Source: Diplonema papillatum (taxonomy: Eukaryota; Euglenozoa; Diplonemea; Diplonemida; Diplonemidae). Taken from it: DNA of 64,000 nucleotides. The DNA is taken from the NCBI GenBank assembly GCA_030068145.1, contig JAPJBO010000758.1, positions 1 through 64,000 of the forward strand, read 5' to 3'. This document shows positions 50,268 through 60,044 of this stretch, one piece after another. Position numbers and translations under genes: made by a program. How positions within the stretch are numbered: the first letter of the stretch is position 1; each line of letters starts with the position of its first letter. The notes below the pieces were generated by a model that was not told the origin of the DNA, made no database searches, and was given only the letters and a program-made list of their open reading frames with translations.

Positions 50268-53200
50268 TTAGTTCCTGCCTGGGCTCGGACTGTGAAGTCC
50301 TCTTGGGTTTCCGTCGCAAGTTCTCTCGTGTATGCTTACACCGAACCAGTTTGCGAATGGGTTTCCGGACCTTGTTGTCGCTATACCACAGAAGCGACAC
50401 TTCGGCACGGTGGCTTGTGGGTCAGGAAGTTGTGTTTCTGGGATGTTCGCGGGAGGGCTTGCCTGCGAATCTTGCGTTTGTGACGGCGTCTGTCGTGGCA
50501 GCTCTGGTGTAACAGGTCGAGCTGGTGGCTGTTCCCTTGAGTCCAGTCGAACGGAAGGCTGTTCTGGTGACTCTGGTTGAGCGGCCAGATGTTCTGGTTG
50601 TTCTTCTGATGGTTGGGGGACAACACGCGGGCACGCCTGTTCCTCTGTACTTGTCGCTGAAGCAGAAGAGTTGCGGGGAGGGTCTGCGTTTGGGTTGTGG
50701 AATCTTGCGAACAGGCTTTCGGAGTACGGTCCCTGTATTGGGATGTAATGCACTTGAGCGATATAACCTAGCATTACGGGGGTCCCTGACTCACCTACTG
50801 TCTGCGTGTGAAACCTGTTTCTCTCGTCAATGGAAAACAGGTGTATTTTCACGTTTTTGAGCTTTGTGTAGGCCACGAGTGAAAGGTAGTCGCCCCAGGT
50901 GTAGTTCTCGCGGAGTTTTGCAATGTACTGGGAGAGGTCAAGGTCGGGTAGGAAGATCCTCAAGTCACTCTTGTGCGATTCCCAGTAGTCTGCTAGCTCG
51001 TTGCGGAGGGCCATCTGGTCTCCCTGTTTGTAAGACAAGCTCAGGAACAGGCAGTTTCCATTTCCAGCTACGGAACGCGGCTGCAATCCTATTGTCCTCA
51101 GTCTGGACATGAGTCTCAGCTCTCGTTTGAGAAGCCTGTCACGTGAGTTGAGGTTGTCACTGTCTTTAGGGGGTTTCGGTGGTTCGGCATTGGGGAAGAA
51201 GGTTGGAATGTGGGTTTCTTTAGAGAGTGAGGATACCACTTCGCTTACTTTCTTTGTTCTCCGACGCCCTACTCTTTTTTGTTCTTCTACGATTGGGAAG
51301 CCTGCGTAGTAAGATACAACGCAATTTTGAAACCATTGCTTGAGAGAACGTTGCGATGCGCCAAGGTTTGGCAGACGTTCTTGCACGCCGTGATGGAAAA
51401 CGGCTTTCAGCTTCTGAATCCGATGGCCTCTGTTTAGCAACAGATACAGCACTAGCTGGATTTCTCTCAGCGCGTCGTGCCAGTTGTTGCACAAATTGAG
51501 GCAGCGGATGAGCAGATTCTTAAGGATCGCAGACCCTTGGTGGTCCGGGATCGTGGACCACTGGTGAACAAAACGTACTGGTTTGAAGTGCCAGTTTCTT
51601 GCTTTGTCATTGACCGAGAGTCTGACGAAACTGTGATGGTCGTCAGTGGACTGCTCCAGCCTGATCCGTATTCCTAGATACTCGACGTCTCCTTCTTTTA
51701 AAGTCGTTTCTTTGTACGTCATCTTGTAGAATGACGAGGGCGGTGGTTCTACTCCCCAAGTGAGGAAGTCGTCCATGTACCGCTTGGAGTCCCGGTGTGC
51801 TTTCGCTTTTGCTTCGTCTTGTTTCATGAGTTCGTCCACGTACCGGGACTCCACATCGTAGCAGTACAAGTTTGCAAGATCAGGCGAGGCGTTGGCACCG
51901 AGTGGCAGTCCAAAGATTTGTCTCATGCACACTCCGCCTTGTTCAACGAAGCAGTTGTCAACGCAGAGAGCGATGAGGGCTTCGATGTCTTGTAATGTGT
52001 ACGACTTCTCCTTTGAGGTGCCGCCGAAAAGCTTGAACTCGTTGGTCTTCGCGAAATCGAAAGCCTCCTTCACTGCATTTGAAACACCTTTTTTAAGGTC
52101 TTCTTGCGGCAGTTCATTGAACATTGTTTTGAAGTCAAATGTTCTGGGGAGCTTTCTTCGGAGGAACCTGTAACGCTGTTTGATTTCGGCAGCAACTTCA
52201 TCCGCGCTCTCGATAATCCAATATCTGGATATTCCTTTTTCGGCCTTAAGGATATCGTCCTTAGCTTTGAGGTGTTGCATGACGACTTTCAGGAGCTTTG
52301 ACAGTAAAGTATTGGCTTCTGTGGTTGCTGCTTTTGGCTTTCCTTTTGCTGGTTTCGGTTGAGGAGGAGGGGGGGGTGGCGCTGGAAGGGGTTCGTCATC
52401 GAAGTCGAGGCCGTTAAGTTCTCTCTCTTGAGGAGGAGGGTTGCGGGATGATACGCCAGCTATCCAGCGCATGCCTTTCTTCTCCTTATGCAGTTTCGGG
52501 AGGCCGTATAGGTAAGGCAACTTACCTGTGGAGCTAAAACCCAGCGACACATTCCTTGCAGCCAAGGTTGCTCGAAGATCGTCGACGTCCTGGACGCTTG
52601 CGTAGCAGCTTGAGCGGAGTTGGTTTTGCAGCATGCGATGATAGTGCTTTTTGCAAATGATACCAACGTCGTGCCTACTTTTGTCTACTTTTGTCAGGAC
52701 GAAGTGTGTTTTCAGTGTTTTAAGTGCATCAAGCGCTTTCTTCGAGAGGGTGTCAGGGGTGAGATGTGGGTGTTTGACAAACCTCGCTTTCATTTCTGCA
52801 ACGATGACTTCTGTTAATTTCTCTTGTTCTGGGGGGGAAACGGCTTTGAACGTAGAGGTCACGTAACTAGACACATCGTTTTCCATGTTTTCAAAGACGT
52901 GGTCAACATGAGAAGGAAGTCTGTATTTTAGGCCCATGTCAAAAAGGTGAAGAAGCTCTTCGTCCATTTTTATGTCGTGGGCTGTGCACATGACGTGACC
53001 TTCGTGAGTTACGTCGGTTGAGTTTTCCTTGAGAAACTGTGAGCAAGGACAAGGTTTTGCTAGGTCGTGAAAGTCTCCTTGGGCCGTATTGAGACTCTCT
53101 TCGGTCACGTTAAGCAAGAAGCTAGACGTGGGCGGACCTAATTTGTTGCAAATCCGTGTTATGCTAAGCAGTTCGGGCGCAGGGCAAGCGTCGATAACTT

Positions 53201-54863
53201 TTTGGCTGCGAAGAACTTGGCCAAGCTGGATAGCGTCTATCGTTTTGTGCGAAAAACTCAGCTTTAGCCACTTCACCGAGTAATCTCTCTTTCTTTGTAA
53301 CTTCTTTAGGGAAAAGGGTGTCAGCCTTGCAATAAGTTTGCTTTCGAGCAGTTCTACTTTTTTTGTGAAGTATTCACCAACTAAGAAGCGCCGCATGAAG
53401 GACAGGACCCGCGTGACTCGGCGTAGCTGCCAGTTGTCAAGGTCGTATTCTGCGAGTGCGGTTTCATCTAGTTGGAACAGGATGTTGAGGTGACGCTTTA
53501 TGCCTTTCCAGCGTCCTTCCTCGATAAGGAGGGGGGTTGTGCCTCGCAATTCCCTGATTTGTTCTGTCGTCTCGCGACGGCTGGCACGTTTCTGGGAAGA
53601 GGCTGCGGCTCTTTCTTTTTTGGGGGGGCGTTTCTTGTTTTTCCTCTTCCGCTTTCCTACGGCTGTTGAGTACAAACCTTTCTGATTGAGAGGTGGATTC
53701 AACGTGTTGATGTAGTGGTATTCGCGAGGGAGAGCCTGCCTGTAAAAGAGGAACTTGTTTCTCTTTTTCGAGTTTGCCGCTTCTGGGGTGAAGGCTATCT
53801 TTTCGAGGACAACCGCTAGAAGCGGTGACTGTCTTCGGATAAGAAATTCCTCTACCTTTGTGGGCTGTTGTTGTCTCTTCTGTTTGCTGCGTGCGCTTGA
53901 GAAGTGGGCCGATATCCTTGTGAAGGCCTTACCACTTGTTTGGCCTACGTAGAGCAGGTTGCCAGCTTCGTTGGCGAGACCATAGATGACTCCTTCCTGC
54001 TCTAGGTCGCTAGTAACATGGGGGACTTTGCACTTGTACTTCTCCCGTACCGACGGGAGAACTTTGCTGCATGCATCCAAAAAAACAGGCTTGTTGAAAC
54101 GACCTTCGGCATGGTATGACTTTGTGTCGAGGTGTCGGAACGCCGCCTTGCTTTTGAGGACTTCGTACCTGTTAAACGAGACAAGAAACGGGTCTGTTTT
54201 CACTTCATGGCGGCCGTGCGGAACTCTGGTGGTTGTAGCGCGGGCTGGCCCTTGTTTCGCTTCTCTTTTCTTTGCGTCGCGAGGTTTTTCCTTTTTAGAA
54301 ACTTCTTCCAGCAGGACAATTCTAGTGACTGCTAGAGGCGGCTTTAAGCCGCGACGTAGGACAGTTTCCATTTTCCTGAAAGGGACGTAGACCCCTGGTT
54401 TTCTGCTGTAGTGTACGGTGAGCCTATTTCCTTCTTTTGTAGCAGATGAGATCAAAAACCTTTTGGATGCGAGCAGGCTTGCTTGCGAAAGGAGTTTGAT
54501 TGTTAAGCCAGTCAAATTTACAGAGCTTTTATGTGCTGAGGGGGGCCGGCGTACGTCTTGCGTTGCTCGTGGGTGTGCCTTGAACATACGCGTTTTGGGC
54601 AGGTTGGAGTGCAGGCTGGCTTCATAGTTATTCGAATGAGAATGAAAGTTCGTTTGGCTATCTTTGTTTTTGGTTGCTTTACCTTTTTTGCCTTTGGAGC
54701 CTTTACCATGGGACTTGTTGAAGCTTATGCCTGTTCCTTTCTCGTGTGATCTCCCTTTTGATCCTTTTGCGGAAAAAGATTTCCCTGCTGTTCCTTTCTT
54801 GCCTGTTGTTTGTGTTCCCTTGGTATCTGGGATACCATATTTTCCTTCGTTATGTGGCCTCAT
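50268..54863 (-). CDS. Penelope-like polyprotein: GIY-YIG, RT, OTU, zinc finger
   Basis: 1531 aa from the ATG at 54861-54863. A Lys/Gly-rich N-terminus precedes a GIY-YIG nuclease at ~289-365 (GVIYGLANEAG, LLYVGQTSG, FTRISAHF, closing INTLNPPLNQKG). The reverse transcriptase spans ~720-1060: LPYLYGLPKLHKEKKG (~788), a proline-rich insert, motif A DFKTMFNELP (~908), FGLPLGANASPDLANLY, and the active site RYMDDFLTW (~1028). Next is an OTU-type cysteine protease (~1258-1380): GNGNCLFLSLS with the expected Cys, WGDYLSLVAY, and VHYIPI with the His. After a Pro/Gln/Ser tail a C-x2-C-x20-H-x4-C finger (CRFCG...IHERTC, ~1488) ends the protein. GIY-YIG before RT is the permuted order of Chlamys-type elements; the OTU is an unusual addition. 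Confidence 0.9.
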   Translation of the reverse strand: MRPHNEGKYGIPDTKGTQTTGKKGTAGKSFSAKGSKGRSHEKGTGISFNKSHGKGSKGKKGKATKNKDSQTNFHSHSNNYEASLHSNLPKTRMFKAHPRATQDVRRPPSAHKSSVNLTGLTIKLLSQASLLASKRFLISSATKEGNRLTVHYSRKPGVYVPFRKMETVLRRGLKPPLAVTRIVLLEEVSKKEKPRDAKKREAKQGPARATTTRVPHGRHEVKTDPFLVSFNRYEVLKSKAAFRHLDTKSYHAEGRFNKPVFLDACSKVLPSVREKYKCKVPHVTSDLEQEGVIYGLANEAGNLLYVGQTSGKAFTRISAHFSSARSKQKRQQQPTKVEEFLIRRQSPLLAVVLEKIAFTPEAANSKKRNKFLFYRQALPREYHYINTLNPPLNQKGLYSTAVGKRKRKNKKRPPKKERAAASSQKRASRRETTEQIRELRGTTPLLIEEGRWKGIKRHLNILFQLDETALAEYDLDNWQLRRVTRVLSFMRRFLVGEYFTKKVELLESKLIARLTPFSLKKLQRKRDYSVKWLKLSFSHKTIDAIQLGQVLRSQKVIDACPAPELLSITRICNKLGPPTSSFLLNVTEESLNTAQGDFHDLAKPCPCSQFLKENSTDVTHEGHVMCTAHDIKMDEELLHLFDMGLKYRLPSHVDHVFENMENDVSSYVTSTFKAVSPPEQEKLTEVIVAEMKARFVKHPHLTPDTLSKKALDALKTLKTHFVLTKVDKSRHDVGIICKKHYHRMLQNQLRSSCYASVQDVDDLRATLAARNVSLGFSSTGKLPYLYGLPKLHKEKKGMRWIAGVSSRNPPPQERELNGLDFDDEPLPAPPPPPPQPKPAKGKPKAATTEANTLLSKLLKVVMQHLKAKDDILKAEKGISRYWIIESADEVAAEIKQRYRFLRRKLPRTFDFKTMFNELPQEDLKKGVSNAVKEAFDFAKTNEFKLFGGTSKEKSYTLQDIEALIALCVDNCFVEQGGVCMRQIFGLPLGANASPDLANLYCYDVESRYVDELMKQDEAKAKAHRDSKRYMDDFLTWGVEPPPSSFYKMTYKETTLKEGDVEYLGIRIRLEQSTDDHHSFVRLSVNDKARNWHFKPVRFVHQWSTIPDHQGSAILKNLLIRCLNLCNNWHDALREIQLVLYLLLNRGHRIQKLKAVFHHGVQERLPNLGASQRSLKQWFQNCVVSYYAGFPIVEEQKRVGRRRTKKVSEVVSSLSKETHIPTFFPNAEPPKPPKDSDNLNSRDRLLKRELRLMSRLRTIGLQPRSVAGNGNCLFLSLSYKQGDQMALRNELADYWESHKSDLRIFLPDLDLSQYIAKLRENYTWGDYLSLVAYTKLKNVKIHLFSIDERNRFHTQTVGESGTPVMLGYIAQVHYIPIQGPYSESLFARFHNPNADPPRNSSASATSTEEQACPRVVPQPSEEQPEHLAAQPESPEQPSVRLDSREQPPARPVTPELPRQTPSQTQDSQASPPANIPETQLPDPQATVPKCRFCGIATTRSGNPFANWFGVSIHERTCDGNPRGLHSPSPGRN

Positions 54864-55880
54864 TTGGGATGGGCTGTCCGCTGCAAAAGTTTTTTTAGCA
54901 GGTTATGATTTTTATGACTGAGGCCAAGGGGTGCTACCCCCTTGTTGCTTGGGAAACCTAGCCCAAGCACCCGTCAAACACCGATGAGTGTCCTTTTGGT
55001 TTAAGGAGTGCGACCACTCATCACTAGGGGTAAAGACCCCTCACTCCATCATTCAACGGCCAGTCGCCCAGGGAGTTTAGGTGTCGTCGACCCCGGTTAT
55101 CACGCCGTAACTCCGTTGAACTGCTGTTTTAGTTGCCCATGTGGCTTTCGGCCAGGCCCTGGATACAGCTTCCCAGGTCTACGTTTCGCTACGTTTTTTT
55201 GCTTCGACGTCGAGAGTACGAGCGGATGACGTTTTGATTGCTCTGACGTTTCACGACAGGCGATGAGGACAGCATAGCTATTTTGATGACGTAACGTACT
55301 TATTGCTTGATCGGATACGGTGATACGGTCTTTTGTGTCGGGGACAGGCGATAAACAGAAGGGTGGTGGAACGTGAGGTTTCGATTTTTCGCAGTTTGAG
55401 AGGAGGTTCCGAGTGCCAAGTATGTTGACTTCCAGAAGTCGCCGTCCATTCCTCTAGGCTCCTTCTCCTTCAGGGCAACCGGCAAAGAGCTCCTGAAGAG
55501 CATACAACCTCTGTGACCATGGAGTTTGCGGAGCTGAGTGCAGGTAAGGGCTGGGTTTTCTTGCTACATACATATTCCACGAGGTGGATTGACGTAATGT
55601 AGCATGTTCTGGATGGTCCAACTAATTCGTGGGTTGGGTGGTTCGGCTTTACGTTGCAACTATCTTTCGATTGTGTGGAGAGGTCTTCTTTCAGAGAAGA
55701 TATTTCGATTTGCTGTCAGTTCTCTCACTTCCGCTCGGGGAGATGAGGCACGCGGACAGAACTTTCTGTTCCGCTGCGTGGCTTTTTGGGACAAATGATA
55801 GCAGTTCCGAAGAGGTGCATCAGTGTTTAGCCAGATCCTCCACTGGTAGCTCTAGAGAGACCCATGTGGTAGATCGGTAG
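54864..55880 (-). promoter_or_regulatory. 5' region of the Penelope-like element with stem-loops
   Basis: Directly ahead of the ORF start are hairpins CAAGGGG/CCCCTTG (54925-54944) and GCTTGGG/CCCAAGC (54947-54968), then a compound stem at about 55005-55045 (GGAGTG...AGGGGT-AAAG-ACCCCT...CACTCC). The rest to 55880 holds no convincing ORF. Structured leader function is inference. Confidence 0.55.
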
Positions 55881-55881
55881 A

Positions 55882-56068
55882 AAGAAATGCGTAGTTTTGT
55901 TTTATTCTTTTACTTGTTTGTTGTCGACAACATATTGTGGTTGAGGTGTCATTCAGATGAAGATCTAAAGCCGCCCACGTCAAATTTTGTTAAGCAGCGG
56001 CTGCCAAAACTTGCCGTGACACCTAGTTGATGCAAGGTAAAGGAGAAAGTTGGAAGTAATTGGGAAGT
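55882..56068 (-). repeat. 5' direct repeat (pLTR) of the Penelope-like element
   Basis: Same as 50022-50208 over 187 bp. Beyond it, AAAGTACTAATTGGGAAGAAA repeats the last few bases, a small tandem slip. Confidence 0.93.
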
Positions 56069-56089
56069 AAAAGTACTAATTGGGAAGAA

Positions 56090-56232
56090 AAAGTACGCAT
56101 TGTAAGGGATTCCTTCACAAAATGCAGTAGTCACTAGTAAGAAACAGTAAAAATCACTAAAATCACTTTAGTAAGAATGACTACTGCGGTAGTCTTTCTT
56201 ACTACTTCAGCAGTAAGCACTCTTCAGTAGTA
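56090..56232. repeat. CAGTAGTAA hairpin family, second copy
   Basis: Includes a long hairpin 56171-56184 / 56189-56202 (GTAAGAATGACTAC with its complement, one mismatch, loop TGCG). The end is shared with 37715-37735. It borders the Penelope-like element and supplies the first ATG of the next ORF. Confidence 0.85.
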
Positions 56233-56234
56233 AT

Positions 56235-57359
56235 ATGGGTCCTGTTTTATTTCCATTCACGGAGGTCAGCGGACCGGAGCTACCGGAGAGGGTGTATGTG
56301 CGTTGTGTGGTAACCTGCTACGTGTGTGTGTGCGATGATGTGGGTTTGTGTGGCAGCCTGATACGTGTGCGCTGGCTGTTACACGAGCTTGGTGCTCCGC
56401 ATGGATGCTTGGTGGTCTTCGAAATCGAACCCCCACTGTCTGCTCAGATGAAAACTGACGTGTTGGCGTACGTCGAGAGGTTCCGCAAGACGAAGGCTAA
56501 GAGGGCCGTGAAGGCTGTGAAGAAAGCTCTCAATCTCACTGAGCAAAGGGGCTCATATCTGTCCGTTGCGACCAACACGAGCCTAGCAGACCTCCCCGCG
56601 CTCCCTCCTCTTTCTGAAACTTTCAAGAAGGTCGTGGAGGCGCAGAAGCACGCGGTTGCCGGGGAAGAGACGACCAAAGGTTCGGCTGAGAAGGGTGCTG
56701 AGCCCGTAGCGAAAGACGAAGACGTAGCCGACAGCGAGGACGAACCCATCCCTGGGCCGGGGGCTCGAAAGAGAAGGCGGGACAACGGCGTGGACGAGCC
56801 GGAAACCGATGCCGAACAGAGCGACGCCGCCGAGGAGGAAGAGGTTTTTGAAGAAGTCGAGGAAGAGGAAGAAGAGCCCGAGAGCAGCAGCGCAGGGTCT
56901 GACAGCGACGAAAAGCCTCGCAAGAAATCTCGACGGGGCGGGTCCTCTTTTGGGAGAGGGTCGCCGGGCTCTGTGACGCCTCCTCAGTCGGCGGCTTCAC
57001 GCGAGGGTGCCGACCGGTCAAAGAAGTCTGGAGATGAGTCCCAGGACGCAGCTGCGAGCAGCGCCGCTCCACCGTCTCTGGCTGCTATGGGAAGGGGCGC
57101 GGCATGGATGGGCCGAAGCTCCGCTGGCTCATCTCCTCGGTCTAAATCTCATAACCTCAAGGTGCTGAAGAAGCTCGCGGAAGAAAAGCAGGCCAAGAAA
57201 GCTGAGAAGACAAAGGCCAAGGCAGCAGCCGGAGCTGGGAAAGCTGCTCCAGCCTCGAGCGGCGCCTCTGTTCAATCAGCCCTCGATGAACTTAACAGGC
57301 TCAAGAGCGAGGGCCCTAAGCTGGAAAAAGGTGATGAGAAGAGCGGCACGCAGTCCTGA
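56235..57359 (+). CDS. Acidic low-complexity protein with nuclear signals
   Basis: The open frame runs from ATG 56235 to TGA 57357-57359 (374 aa). The ATG at 56448 is a better start or exon boundary: it follows CCCCCACTGTCTGCTCAG, and the first ATG lies in a dispersed repeat; that gives 303 aa. A basic helical N-terminus (MKTDVLAYVERFRKTKAKRA, VKAVKKALNLTEQRG) is followed by an acidic stretch (EEEEVFEEVEEEEEEPESSS), basic clusters GARKRRRDNG and PRKKSRRGG that resemble nuclear localisation signals, Ser-rich linkers and a Lys-rich helix (LKKLAEEKQAKKAEKTKAKA). A chromatin or RNA-related nuclear role is only a guess. Confidence 0.65.
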   Translation: MGPVLFPFTEVSGPELPERVYVRCVVTCYVCVCDDVGLCGSLIRVRWLLHELGAPHGCLVVFEIEPPLSAQMKTDVLAYVERFRKTKAKRAVKAVKKALNLTEQRGSYLSVATNTSLADLPALPPLSETFKKVVEAQKHAVAGEETTKGSAEKGAEPVAKDEDVADSEDEPIPGPGARKRRRDNGVDEPETDAEQSDAAEEEEVFEEVEEEEEEPESSSAGSDSDEKPRKKSRRGGSSFGRGSPGSVTPPQSAASREGADRSKKSGDESQDAAASSAAPPSLAAMGRGAAWMGRSSAGSSPRSKSHNLKVLKKLAEEKQAKKAEKTKAKAAAGAGKAAPASSGASVQSALDELNRLKSEGPKLEKGDEKSGTQS

Positions 57360-58375
57360 TCAACTCTTGGCCGCAGCGAACTGCTCCGTTCTCTCAGGTA
57401 TGCCGGTTTTCATTCCCCTTCTGAGCACGCCTCAAAGCGCCTCGGTCGATGAGGAACCTGTGGCATCGCATCTGCCTGACACTCGAGCCCTGCGCGACTC
57501 TCCCAGGCTCGTCACCATTTCCCAACACGCAGGACCTTCTATTCGGAGACTGTTGGTTTATGGATTCCGTCGATTCGTCAGGCTAGCGAGCTCGAGAGCA
57601 AGCTGGCTGGCTCTGAGTTCCCTTTTAGATTTAGTGTTCGGGTCTTCTTTCGCTAATTACTTCGTCGTTGAATTCTGAGGCTCCGCCTTTTGCCCAATTC
57701 AGAGCAAGCCCGGTTTCTCATTCTGTTCAGTGATTGTTGCTCGAAACCTTCTCTCTTGATTGTTCGGTTTTGGTGTCAGGGTTTGTCGCTCATTATTCGT
57801 ATGCTAATTGTTCTCTAGACCACAGAGCTAGGCCTTCCTGTCTCCTGGAGAGCGGTGTTTGTCGTTTCTCCTTCGGGTGTCTCCTTTTGCTAGCTTTCCT
57901 CTTAGTTTTGGGTCTCGAAGAGGCGAGCGCCAGGTTTTTCTCCCCAAGCTTTTGACGTGGGGCGCTTCTGCGTAACCAATGTCCGCTAAGGGTTTCCTCG
58001 CATGTTCCCTCAACAAACCTGCCTTGTCTTTCCTTGAATGACGCGCTTGCTTCTCTGGTCAGCTCTAGCCAGGAGAGGGCATGGCCCATCGAGAATGATC
58101 TTGATCCTGGTGAAGGAATCGGGAAACGACTCTGGGCTGCATTGCTCTCACAACTCTGCCCACGCGGCACCTTTTGGTGAGGGCTGTCTCAAGGCCACTC
58201 AGCGCGGGTTTCTCCCGAGCAATTCGGGGCTGATGATCGGCGTGGTTCAGCTTTGATAATCCGGTGGTCCCTTTGTGCATGTGTGACCCCCACACAGGAT
58301 AAGACTGAGGATGGGCAAAGGGAAGGGTGGCTGACGGTGTTGCTTTAGAGATATGTTGCGCATGACTTAAAATGG
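57360..58375. other. Region without a supported gene
   Basis: Open frames exist on both strands (plus 57370-57678; minus 58065-58600 reading YPVWGSHMHKGTTGLSKLNH, ADHQPRIAREKPAL) but neither shows splice context or a family motif. 58270-58300 is a short GTGTGACCCCCACAC hairpin. Confidence 0.4.
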
Positions 58376-58376
58376 C

Positions 58377-58734
58377 GCGGGTCGACAAATAACCGACATA
58401 TCTGGGATCCATTGGAAAGTCTTTGGCCAGAACGTTCGGCTCAGATGGAGAATCTCTCCGAACAGCGCTGACTGACAAATGTTGCGGCAACAACTTGGCC
58501 GAGATCAACCATCCAAGCGCCAACTGGAGAGCGGCGGCTCCCAAGATTCGACACAAGCAGGTGGAGACTCTGAAGAGAGCAGCGGCATCGCGAGGGCTCA
58601 CATGCCTCTTCGACGAATCATTGCGAAGCGAAGTGACGAAGCTGGCTAGACGATCGAAGCAAGTGCTGACAGGGTCCTCGGCTGCAGTGCAGTTCGGCGC
58701 AGTGCATGCTAATCCATGTGGTTCATGTACTTAA
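58377..58734 (+). other. Coding-like stretch, unidentified
   Basis: The plus frame reads SLARTFGSDGESLRTALTDK, CCGNNLAEINHPSANWRAAA, PKIRHKQVETLKRAAASRGL, TCLFDESLRSEVTKLARRSK to a stop at 58732-58734. Charge pattern is protein-like, with no ATG in frame, so it is a partial exon or remnant. Confidence 0.35.
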
Positions 58735-58979
58735 AAGAACTCAATGCTTGGTGCCGTGTGCCGTGGGCACCGCCCGCTGCACACGGGGATTTTTTTGCGA
58801 CAATAAAACCTCGGAGGGAAAAAGACTGCGTGTTTATCCCACTTTTTGGTGAAAAAGAAAATGAAACCCGATCCAGTAACGAGGATAGAGCCCCTGTGTG
58901 CCCCTAAATGTCCCAAATACTCTCCAATCTTGCAAAACAGGTGCAAACTGCCCAGGACATGCCCATTTTTTGTGTCTTT

Positions 58980-60035
58980 TTCGTGGGAAATCGAGGCGGC
59001 GCGCTTCGCCGCGGCCGAGAGCTTCGCCGCGGGCTTCCTAGCGGGTGCCGAAGACCGCTTCGGTGCCGCCTTCTTCTGCGGGATCTTCGCATCCGGGGTG
59101 GGATACCCGGCAGGACATCGAGCGCGGAGCCACCTAGCGGGAGCCGAAGACCGCTTCGGTGCCGCCTTCTTCTGCGGGATCGTCGCATCCGGGGTGGGAT
59201 ACCCGGCAGGACATCGAGCGCGGAGCCACCTAGCGGGAGCCGAAGACCGCTTCGGTGCCGCCTTCTTCTGCGGGATCTTCGCATTCGGGGTGGGATACCC
59301 GGCAGGACATCGAGCGCGGAGCCACGCGATGACGTCCGGCGACGGCGTCTTCTTCGCCACCCAGTCGAACCCTCGGCGGCAGAAGGTACAGGTTCTCCGG
59401 CGACCTGACCCGGGAGACCGCAACGTACAGCGCCTCGAACGTGACTTTGCCGAGGGCGGGGGGGCGCCGATTGAGGTCAATGACCACGCTCCTCAGCGTG
59501 AGCCCCTGGCAACGCCAAAAGGTGAAGGCCCACCCAGGAAGGACCTTGTAGTTGTGCAGGGCCCCCCTGCGCGGCTGACCCTTCTTGCTCACCGGCTCTT
59601 CGCTCCCCCGATTCCGCTCGACGGGAACCTGCTTGCCGTTGACATCGACGATGATGTACTTCGGGGCAGGGACCCACCAGCTGGCCCGGGTGCACGTTCT
59701 CGAACGCGGACTCCGCCCGCTTCTCGTCGCCGGGGCACTCGTACGACAGGGCCACCATGTGGCAGCGTGTCCCGTTCACCATCTTCTTCGCCTCCGAAAT
59801 GTTCCCGGTGCAGACCCCCGGGGCCCCGGGGACGAAGAAAAACAGTTCCTTCGTCGTCCTTCCGGGCTTCCTCCCCCGGTCCTTCAGAACCGAGAAGCAG
59901 GCCACCGGGACCACCTTCTCGAGGGCGAACTTCTGGGCGAGGAAGCTCGTTGTTCGCAGTTGCGGCTTCGGCATTGCTCGCGATGAGGAGCGGCTTGTGG
60001 CCTTTCTTCATCTGGAATTGCATCTTCCCCACAGA
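58980..60035 (-). pseudogene. PIF1/RecD2-like helicase C-terminal part, frameshifted
   Basis: The minus strand encodes in order KPLLIASNAEAATANNEL, LAQKFALEKVVPVACFSVLK, NISEAKKMVNGTRCHMVALS, PAPKYIIVDVNGKQVPVERN, WAFTFWRCQGLTLRSVVIDL, TFEALYVAVSRVRSPENLYL and a basic tail with three 32-residue repeats. NGTRC, the Q-G-LTL block and YVAVSRVRSPENLYL are C-terminal motifs of PIF1-family superfamily-1 helicases (5'-3' DNA unwinding). Joining them needs frame changes near 59940, 59675 and 59378, each consistent with one extra base. The Walker A part is absent upstream, where the 117-bp array begins. Either a decaying gene or assembly errors. Confidence 0.75.
59040..59330 (-). repeat. 96-bp coding repeat in the helicase tail
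   Basis: Three units of 96 bp (GGATACCCGGCAGG at 59101, 59197, 59293) encode 32 residues: WLRARCPAGYPTPDAKIPQK followed by KAAPKRSSAPAR. Lys/Ala/Pro-rich, in one frame throughout. Confidence 0.93.
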
Positions 60036-60044
60036 GCTGTTCTA

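Larger units (their letters stand above)
50022..56068 (-). mobile_element. Penelope-like retroelement with flanking direct repeats
   Basis: A 6.05-kb unit oriented on the minus strand. It has 187-bp direct repeats at 50022-50208 and 55882-56068 that appear identical, a 1531-aa ORF ending 60 bp from the inner edge of the left repeat, and a ~1-kb 5' region with stem-loops. Direct pseudo-LTRs formed by partial tandem copies are typical of Penelope-like elements. Identical repeats and an intact ORF suggest recent activity. Confidence 0.88.

Noticed and set aside
54945..54990. Possible hammerhead ribozyme near the Penelope-like ORF start
   Set aside because: Core would read CCGATGAG instead of CTGATGAG and stems II and III do not pair around GGGAAACC; not a credible hammerhead.
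55519..55543. Plus-strand ATG exon MEFAELSA with GTAAGG donor
   Set aside because: It lies antisense inside the Penelope-like element's 5' region and no acceptor in matching phase was found downstream; probably chance.
58065..58601. 178-codon minus-strand ORF (YPVWGSHMHKG...)
   Set aside because: Starts at a non-ATG codon, has no splice context or motif, and overlaps a competing plus frame; left as unassigned.
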